64,000 nt of DNA, from contig CM036239.1 in NCBI GenBank assembly GCA_020698575.1, positions 48,635,763-48,699,762 on the forward strand, written 5' to 3'. Below the pieces are notes generated by a model. That model was not told the origin of the DNA. It worked only from the letters and a program-made list of their open reading frames with translations, and ran no database searches. Positions 37,701 through 47,800 of the stretch are shown here, piece after piece. The stretch is from Bostrychus sinensis (taxonomy: Eukaryota > Chordata > Actinopteri > Gobiiformes > Eleotridae). The translations under genes and the position numbers were made by a program. The first letter of the stretch is position 1. The number at the start of each line of letters is the position of its first letter.

Positions 37701-40700
37701 ATAGAAAAGTATGCCTTTTTTGCAAGTTGGTTGTAAATTTGGCATTAAATTCTCTCCTTAGTGGGTTTAAAATGTCTTAAAGCTACCACCTCGATTGTGT
37801 CTTTAGTTTGTGTGTTCTTGAAAGCTTATATGACACGGCTACTTTATATATTCACTGCATAATGTTGCAAGAACTATACTCTATTACTGAAATTTATGAT
37901 TCAGTTTTATTTTTTTAATGCCACCACTGGATTCATGTCATCTGTAGGCTTTCAAAATAAAACCCTTTCATTAGTGTAAAATGTATAAAGACTGTTGTTC
38001 TTTTGCTGGCGATGCTGGAATTAAATTTGATATTAAGTGGCATTAAAAAGTCTTAAAAAGGTTTTAAATTTCACAAGACAAAACCTGGAGCTACCCTGGA
38101 TAGAGACAGACAGGTGATAGAATCCAGGAGGAAAGAGTGTTTCTGGTTGAATTTACGCTTCAGCTTCTTTTCTTCACATGCCCTACATGAGTTTGTAAGT
38201 TGGCTAAGGTTGCCTGTTCAATCCTTTTTAGTGTCCTTGAGCAAGACACTGAATCCTGCTTTGCTTTTAGTGTGTGCAACATTTGAGTGAATGAATTCTG
38301 GTAACAGTAAAAGGTTGAATCTACAATTTGTCTGAAGCATTTTGAGAGCCAGTCCTGGAGGCTAAGCGCTGTATAAATTAGATTTTTGTTTTGAAATTTT
38401 GGATATGCGTTCCAGCAAGGAGGTCATGTCGGCTGTCAAATGATCTCTCTGGGTGGAGTCTGCATGACCTCCCCGTGTTACCATGGGTTCTCTCTGGGTA
38501 TTCCGGCTTCCTCCCACCGTCCAAAGACATGCATGTTTGAGGTGAATTGGTGACTCTAAACTGCCTGTAGTGAATGAATGTGAGAGTGAATGGTTGTCCC
38601 TCTGTGTAAGTCTCTGTGTCAGCCCTGAGACTAACTGGCCCCTGTCCAGGGTCTACCCCGCATAAGGCCCAAAGTTGTGATCCCTCATAAGCAGAAGAAG
38701 ATGAATAGAAAGCATATTTTAGGAATGTCAGGATTAACTGATTTTATTATTCTATAATTTGTGATTGTAAATGTCACAGTAAAAGTAGTTGTAAGAATTT
38801 TAGAAGTTAAGGTCTCGCTCAGGTCTTTAGTACATGTTTATAAGGTCCTTCAGGCTAAAAAAAAAAAAAAAAAAATTCAAAGACTGGGTGAGGCAGGTCT
38901 ACAGTTGAGGAAAAATTTGACAACGGTTCAAGCATTTCCTTAAAAAATGCTCAGTGCTTTTTGTGATGTCAATAATAGTGAAAATTATAAAACTGTAACA
39001 TCGAATCTCACAATAATGGACACTAAAATTTGACATTGTGACATTCCTATATTTTTTCATATTGTAAAATGTCTGGTTATCATAACCATTGACTTGTAGC
39101 TGCTGTTTATGCTATGGGTTAGTAGAAAGTAGTTATTAGTCTGGGATGCATAATATGCACACCCAGGAAAAGTGATGTTATTTTTCACAATTTATATCAG
39201 TTGAGATTTCAAAAGTTGGTAAGGGCTGACCATGACCTATGAAAATACATTTTAATTAGAGTGAAAAAAATCCCATCATATTTAATAGCTTAACTTATAG
39301 GTGTGCATTTTATGCACAGAGGGTGACAGGTGTGAGCATTTGAGCTAGCACAAACAATAATAATGCATGTTCACCAATGTTGGTGTAAATCCTTGACATA
39401 TGCAAAAATCAAACCATAATTTTTATTTATTACACTGGAAAAACATTTTTTATTTGTTTGTGTAAATTACAAACATGGCATTTTAATGGTAAAAACAAAT
39501 GACAATTATTGGTATTTATTTGGTATTTTTGTTTATGACCTAAGTTGATGAAATATAAAAAATAAAAAAAGTGGTGAAAAAAACTACAGGATTTTTCCAG
39601 GACAATATTGGCCCTGAGTGCAAATTAAGTGCTTTCAGTGGTTAGGAAGGACCTATTTTGGGGGCATACTGGAGGGTTAACAAATGCATTGATTTAGTAG
39701 CTTTGATATCATTATGCAGGGTATGTAAACATACATTGGGCCTATCTGTTCCCATAGTGTCCAGACAGAGTGGGATGAAAGCAGATTCCCACAGTCTCAG
39801 TAGAGGTCTATTGTCCAGCATGGAGACACTGCTGTATTGTGTCTCAGAATTTTCATTTATGACAGTAGCAAACATCTCTTTCATAATATGATCATAAAGA
39901 GCTATAGAGGAAAAGGTCACGGATGCCGCTGGTCAAACACAGCTGAGTTTGACCTGTGTTACATAAGGCACACCAGAATTACAATATAAAAGAATAGGGC
40001 CTTTGTGTGGACGCAGCCTGTACGTCACATCATGGACAGGCGGACACACAGAGAGATGGAGAGGCGTGAAATTGAACTGAAGATGTTCCAGAAGTTTGTG
40101 TGTGGTTTCTGTGTTAGAGCTTCCGAACAGGGCGTCCCCACTGTGGGCACTGCTCAAGGACAGCATTCATAACACGTGTCATCTGAGTTTTCTCTGTTCA
40201 CTTTGTTCTATTCTGACTGAGTTGTTCTTTTGGAAAATTTTGAAAAATATGTAGATAATGATAATTATGCTATACACATGATTACATGATTGACAGATCA
40301 TAGGATCTTATGTCACTATTGAAATAATAGAAGCAACATGCACTGCTGAAAATGTTCGGCACTGTTTACAAAGAGAGCACATATATACAGAAAAACAAAA
40401 ACGCAGAAATGGAAAAAAGGGAAGCAATTTGAGGTAAGGTCTTATTGTGGGCTTACAGCTTCTCTGACCACCACTAAACAGTCATTCACACGTAGGCAGC
40501 AAGGTCTTGCCTAAGGACACAACAGCAGTATGCAATGCTGGTAGTGGGGCTCAACCCGTCTGCTCTCCAGTTAGTGAACAGTGGGCAAATGGCTCTACCT
40601 ACTGAGCTACTGCTGCCCCATGTTTTTGCTTGATTGGGGAAATCAGACAACCTAGACACAGGGAAAACATGCAAACTCCACAAAAAAAGGCCCCGTCTGT

Positions 40701-41777
40701 TGTGTCCAGTGTTCAAACCTGGGGCCTTCTTGCTGTGAGGCGACAGTGCTACCCACTTTGCTACTGTGCTGCCAATTTGAAACAGTCGTTTTGTCGTCTT
40801 TCACCTTCAGGGACTGCCACAGCAAATCATCTGCTGCCTCTGCATCCTCTTCTCTCACACCAAATCATTTTAATTTTTCACTATGTCTCCCTTTTGGCCT
40901 CCTGTCTGGCAGCTCTAACCTCAGGATCCTTCTACCCATATGTTCATTATCCCTCCTCTGTTCGTGTCCAAACTCTGACTTTTTCTCCAAAACATCAAAC
41001 ATGAGCTGTCCCTCTGATGTTGTCATTCCTGATTCTGTCCATCCTCGTCACTCCCAAAGAGAACCTCAACATCTCCAGCTCTGCTCCCTTCAGCTCTGCC
41101 TCCTGTCTGTTCCTGAGTGCCACTGTCTTCAGGGTCTATTGTTATCCTACAGTCAAGACTGACTCAGACTGACTCAGACCCGCAGGCCCTGTCCTGGCAG
41201 CAACATCTCAGTCCTCTTCCTCACGTAACATAATCCAATTCTGAGTGATGTAGGGTTAGATGCTTCTCCATAACCAAACATGGAGTGATTTCAAACTCTT
41301 GCAGACAGGAATGTTCCCTGTAAGTGTTTTTTTATTCGGTGCCACCCAGAGAAGTTAAGAGCCAGTTGACCTGAGCCTGAGGGATGAGAGGCAGACAGGA
41401 AGTCAAGGCCGGTCCACTTGTGTAAAAGTGAATGAATGTGCGGATAACTAGATCAAAGAGAGAAGAGTGAGAAGTGGCATTCCTGAGTCCTGACTGTATA
41501 AGGACAAAGTATGAGCCAGCACTAACTCACTGCCCTGCTTTACATAGTGTTTCTGTATGGAGTGGGGCTCAGAGACAGACAGCTCAATCAGGCCGGTCAG
41601 AGAAGTTTCTCATGTGCACTATGGGAAAGTTTGATAAGGACTGTCACTTTGATAAACATGTTAGCTGCATTCTTGTGCATTTAGTTAGAAATACTAATAG
41701 TTTCCTATCAATAAAAATATTTGTCTTTGATATGTTGAAATGGCTCAGCTGGCCTTTCATTAATAATAATAATAATG

Positions 41778-41839
<62 letters not shown>

Positions 41840-44800
41840 TTTATTTGTATAGCACTTTTCAAAAACATAGTTACAGAGTTACTTTGCAGATCATAAAAAC
41901 ATACAAGACAATAGAAAATAACAGTACAAAATGAAGAATAGATTAAAAAAAATAAAATATGAACCAATATAGAAACAACAAACAACAAAATGAAATAAAA
42001 TAAATTTAAAAATAGGGTTATAATAAAAAGGCCTTTGTATAAAAATATGTTTTTAATTTAGATTTAAAAGAGGCCACAGAGTTAGCTGACCTGACCTCCT
42101 CAGGCAGAGAGTTCCACAGCTTTGGGTCATTGGCTAATGTTTGATAGTCATATAGTTTCTTCTTTCTTTTCCATTCTGGGCTTGCCACAGAAAATCATAA
42201 GTCTGATTTAGCATAGATTTATGCCAGATGCCCTTCCTCCTGAAACCCTTTTTCCAGACTTTAAAGTGTCACAACAATGCTACACTGACTTGTGACTAGA
42301 CTTAATAGTTATATTCTTTAATTTGTGCAATTTGCAAAAGAATACTAATAGTGAGTTTATTTTCGCTGGTGGCTATACAACACATGTGAAAGGGATTGCA
42401 TACGGGCACAATGATGACTTCTGCCACTAGCAATTTTTAAAAACTACACTAGAGTTTAGATTTTGTGCCCGAGTGTAATCGAGAATTTCCTGCTGTATCC
42501 TCGAGCCGGGTCGGGCCAGGCCTAGGCTGCAACACCGGGCCATGCCCTCTGTATGCAGTGTCTTCCCAGCAACAGGAGAGTGAGTGTTCATGTAAACAAA
42601 AGCACATGGTTGAGCCGCGGAATGAAAAATCTGAATCAGAATAGTGTTTATTGCTATCGCAAGTGAAAAGGTTTCACATCACTAGGGATTGGCTGAGGTC
42701 ATTTGGGGCAAACATAAAACAAGTAGTGTAATAATAATAAACTTGCAGGATAAAATAAAATAAAATAAGCTATAAATGGACTAGTATGAATTTACCTGAG
42801 TTGAGAGAGACAGTGCCCAGGGCTGGTTAGTTGCTACAGGCTCAAAATGCTGCACTACAGCAAATAAAGCCCCAAACTCTTCAGTGAGAGATCTAGAAGT
42901 CCGCTTTGTGTCCCGCTGTTTCAGTAAACAAAGAGTGAAGGGAGCAAAGAAAGTTAACCCCGGAGGAAGAACACCTTTGGTCCTGGAAAAAACTAAAATT
43001 CTGCCCTGTGTCCCCCCACGGTTTAGAGACTGAAGCAGGGAAGGTTAATGCTAATATTTAGCTGAAGCAGGTAGCACATACTCTGTCAATCAAACAACAT
43101 GGGATTGTGTAAACTTCTGTTTTAGGGTGCGTGGGCCTGGGTTGGGCTCTTGATTACAGGTAATTACAATAAATTACGGTTCGGGACAGACTGAGATTTT
43201 TGGGCCCGATCTAAGCTCTAAACTACACCAAATTAGCACTCACTCATTTTATTTAAATATTCAATATTCAAATATTCAGATTTTATTTATTTATTTTTTT
43301 TGTCAAAGCTAATGAGAGAAAACTTAATATAACCTTGCATTGACTGCACGTCTTTAATTAATATATCACTATAAAAATAAATTTAGCAATTTAGTAAAAT
43401 GCATCATTTTTTTTCTACAGTATGTCTTCCAAAACATTTTCTTTTAATTTTTTTCTGGTATAATTTTCCTTTTTCCTTTCTGAAGTCTTGATACACTTAT
43501 TCATGACACTTAGCCATGACTTGATCTCAATATTATTTTGACCACATTCTGTATGACATAAGATATACTCAGTAATGTACATTAACTTATCCTGTTTTAT
43601 GTCTGTCTAAACTTAATGCATGGATTTGATGAATGCTGCTCGAACACTGCTCTTTTTATATCTTTAACATAATACTGATCTTTGTCTGATATCCCAGTGG
43701 TTTTTCTCATGGCGGCAGCAGCAGTCATGGTGTGGGAGGACGCATCCTCACTTTAACAATGAAGTACTGTCCTCCAGATGTGGCCTGTCAGATACTTCAC
43801 TCTGTATAATGAGGAGCCCATGGGCTGAGCGAAGATTAAAACCTAAAGATAAGAGAGCTAAGACCCTATAATGGCTTTCTTTAGTGGTATATAATGTATG
43901 GTCCTCATTTTTTAGGAAATAGATGCCAAAGATAATATGTTTAAAATCAAAATAAATGTACATTTGGTTGGTGTGTACAGTGGAGGATTGGTTTGCACTC
44001 TGGAGTCTCTTGGAGGCCATGGGGTTGCTCCTGTGTGCAAATTCTCCCAGTTTCTTCCAAGGGTACAAAGACAACATGATTAGAATAAATGGTGAATCTA
44101 ATTGTTGCCTTGCATTGTTGTTCAGTCCTCTGTGTGATTTTTTTCTTTTTTTTTGTTGCCATTTTACCAACAATAAAGTCCTGTAACAGACGACCACATC
44201 CAAACAAACTGACTTTTTCCACAAGTCTTTAAAACAACAGCCTTTTGCTGCTGTCTCTGTTAAAAAATAAGTGCTCCCAACACAGCATATTATTGCAAAA
44301 CTGGCAACAGTCATTCATAAGCGTCACTACCACCGCCATGTTTGCTGTCAGTGCGCTGCTTACATCCTGCCCTTTGTTTCTCTGAGTAGTTTACTATACA
44401 CCTGTAAGCCCCAACAGAGGACATCAAACTCAAGGGCAGGGGTACCAGTAGGGCTGTCGTGGTGAGAGAATTTCCCCTGCTGTAATTACATGTGGCTCAA
44501 CAGGTATAGGCGGTATAGCATAAGCTAATAATAACACCTGAAAAAATAACATGTCCAAACAAATTTTGATTATAAAAATAAATTGAAATATAGTTAAGCC
44601 TCTGCTTTAACAAAAACCTGAGTCAGGCACAAGTGATAATGTCCTTGCAGCGCATAGAGCTGCAAGAAAAACCCACACATTCACCTTATGTGGTTTGAGA
44701 GATGAGCTAAGGAGGCTAGCAGTGCTCCCCGCAGCACAGACTCTACAGAGCGACTGTGTCACACGCACCTGCGGCAGGTGAGAGGGCAGAGAAAAACCTC

Positions 44801-47800
44801 ACGTAGTTATCGTGTCACCAGGTGAGTGGATCGTCAGTCGAGTCTACAGCTCCTCCTCTGAGTAACGCGTAAAGGCTAATTTATACTTCTGCGTCAAATC
44901 AACGGCGTAGCCCTGCGGACCCCTTTGCGAGCCCTCTCAAAAGCTACGCCGTAGCCCTGACGAGCACCTGGCCAAAAATCAATGAAGCAGCGCAGACCGT
45001 GCAGAAGCCTTTTCCTTTCTTGCCATTAACCCTCTGTTTTCCACTCCCAGCGTCTCTGAGCGCGTATACGTGCGTAAACATTAAATGCTTCATGGTTTAC
45101 AGTAAAATTAAACTGTGCATCCCATTAGTGCATCATTAAAATGATAAACTGCGGTTACCGCGGTCGCTTGTGCCCCAATGTGGTTGGATTAATAACAGCG
45201 CGGTATGACAATAATGCGGTCACCGCGACAGCCCTAGGTACCAGACAAACTTTTTTTGATAGAATAGGAAAAGAGTTAAGCTAGCTATAGAATACTTTCA
45301 CCACTTTTTATACTGTCATACAGGTACTCAGTACAAAGTGAGTTTCTGCTACAAAACACTGTACAAGTACAAGTACTGCAATAGTAGTAGTCGTCAGTCA
45401 TACAGGTAGTACTAGCAGATTTTACTGCAGATTCAAAAAATATAAAGTAGAAGTTGCCTTTTTCAGACAGTCAGCTGATTCTTGGACATTTATGCCACTT
45501 TTTGGTCAGGCACATGTCTGAGCAACTTGACAGAGGGACCCCAGTTTCCCCAACCATCTTGTAGCAGTTTGGGCTCTTACACTTTAGTTCATAGGAAACA
45601 TCCAAAATTGCTTTATCTCTCTTTAGCTCAAAATGGCAATAAAAACATTCTGCTAATTTCTTTGGAATAGAACCTCATAGAACAAAAAAACATTTTGTAG
45701 CTCTCTCTAAGCTCTACCTGCACAGTTTTTCTCAAAAAAACTCATCTTTAACTCTTTTCACTGTCCAATTCTAACACATTTGTTACTGTTTTAATAAGTA
45801 TTACCAAAACAAATGGCTATATTATATTATTTTCTTTCATAAAATTAAGAAAATTGGCCCTACATATTGGTCCCCAAAAAATCTGCAGTGTTTATTGGCC
45901 ATCGGCTGCTCTGAATTTTAAAAATCAGCATCGGCCATAGAAAAATTCCTATTGGTCAGTTAGTACTTTAATACTATAGTAATTAAATAACCAATTCTTG
46001 GTTATTTTTACTTGGGTATTTTTATTTTTAAGGAAGCAGTACTTTTACTTGAGTACGTATTTGGAGTACTTCCCCCTCTAGCTACACATACAGAATCTCA
46101 CTGTATTAATCTTCCTTCAGAGCCTTACCTGTTCCTCTTTTCCTCTTTAAAGTCCTGCATCATTACACATGCACATCGTCACATATGGTTTCATTTTTCA
46201 TTTTGTTGTTTGTTTTCAAGCTCAATAAAAACCTCTTTACTACAGAGATGTCAAAGAAAGGAATCCTATTAAAGTGTAGTACATAATAATAGAGTACTAT
46301 AGCCTTAATCTTGAATTACACACTAATGTTCTTTAATATGGAGACCAGATGTGTGGGTGATTAGGCCTGCTTTCCTGCAGGGCTACATCTCCTGTACTGT
46401 TAGATAATGGATTGGTAAATAGATACACATTTGTCGTTGCTTCTTAGTTGATCCATTTGGTTTGCTTTGCTAGTGTATGGAATTTTCTTTCTGTGTCCTG
46501 TGTGTCATCTCAACCTAGTGTTAATTCATTTCTACAGATGCTTACACACATGTTGTACTTATATGACTGGAGTCTTGTCAGAAGAGATACACTAAATGGT
46601 GTGGTCAGAGGAGTGTGTGGGAAAAGCCACTGTCTAATTCCACTAGCAAATCTTCGTGGGAGTAGCACTGTTTGTTATTTTTAATTTTCTTGTAAACTTG
46701 ACATATGCCTGAACAAAGCACTAACCATTTTAGTAAAATGAATTCAGAAGGAGACTCAACCCACCAATTAGCAAATGTGAAAGAAGGAATCTGCTACTAC
46801 TCAACAAACACAGCTAGCACTACTATTGCTACTACTAGCTCCAACACAGGTGAGCGTAGTCCCCACTTTGCGGCTGAATATTAGTAAATTACTTGGTTAA
46901 AAGTATCTAGTTACTTTCCACCTCTGCCATTGTGAGCCACTTAGATTTTAATTGAATCAAACCACAACCTTAGGTCCTTACTGAACTGAAATGTTCTTCT
47001 TGTGTGTGTCTTCCAGGTATAAAGACTACCGAGAGCCTCCCTGGTCTGCAGACGCCTATCAGTTCTCCAAACAGTACTGGTGTGTGCTGGCCGCAAGGCT
47101 GGCCTTTGTCATACTCTTCCAGGTGAGACATCTCTGCTGTACTGTTTTCAATCAAGGCTCTAGGATTTACACATGGAATTATACAGTACAAAAAGTTAAT
47201 AGAAAATTTATATTGTAGTCACGTTAGTTTAAAAGAAACTAATCTAGCCACTGGATTATAGAGAAAGCAATGTACTCTTTGTGCTGATCCCAGGCCTAGA
47301 TAAGTAGAGATGGTTGTGTGAGGAAAAGCATCTGGTGTAAAACTTGTGTCAAATCAGCATGCAAATTACTGCATGTCTTTAATGTAGTGATTTGCTGTGG
47401 CAACCCCAGAAGAGAAAAACCAAAATGAACAACGGATTAAATTGAAATAAAGTGAGATGTAGATCCAGATTGAAGTAGCTGTGTTTCCATATGTGTGTGG
47501 GCTGGTCATTTGTCATTGGGCAGACCTGATTGTACTTTCATCATGATGTGAAACATTACCAGATGGTTCAGTAAATTACCAAACTGCTCTGTGTATAAAC
47601 AGATGCATAGTTTCAGTGCACACATCTGCTGAGTGTCCTTCAACACTGGTGTCCTCGATACAATCCATCACAGGCAATGTATTGTTCAGATATGACCTTG
47701 GTGTCTGGAAAGTTTGTGTAACCTTCAAGACCTGAAAGCGTTATTTGCACAGGTGTTGGTCTTTCAATACGTTAGGCATGTGGAAGGAGCCATTTTAGTT

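Larger units (their letters stand above)
37393..47016. other. Largest intron, between e21 and e22
   Basis: 9.6 kb holding at least eight mobile elements, listed separately. I see nothing supportable in about 38710-40420, 41170-41740, 42270-42450, 43230-43980 or 45960-47000. A 188-codon minus-strand frame at 43748-44314 has no recognisable domain. Confidence 0.55.

Noticed and set aside
40425..40773. Possible tRNA genes
   Set aside because: A- and B-box-like motifs are present, but no cloverleaf pairing or anticodon arm could be drawn, and SINE bodies follow.
43748..44314. 188-codon open frame on the minus strand in the e21-e22 intron
   Set aside because: No domain, no splice context, and part of it overlaps an old SINE-like stretch near 43990-44110.
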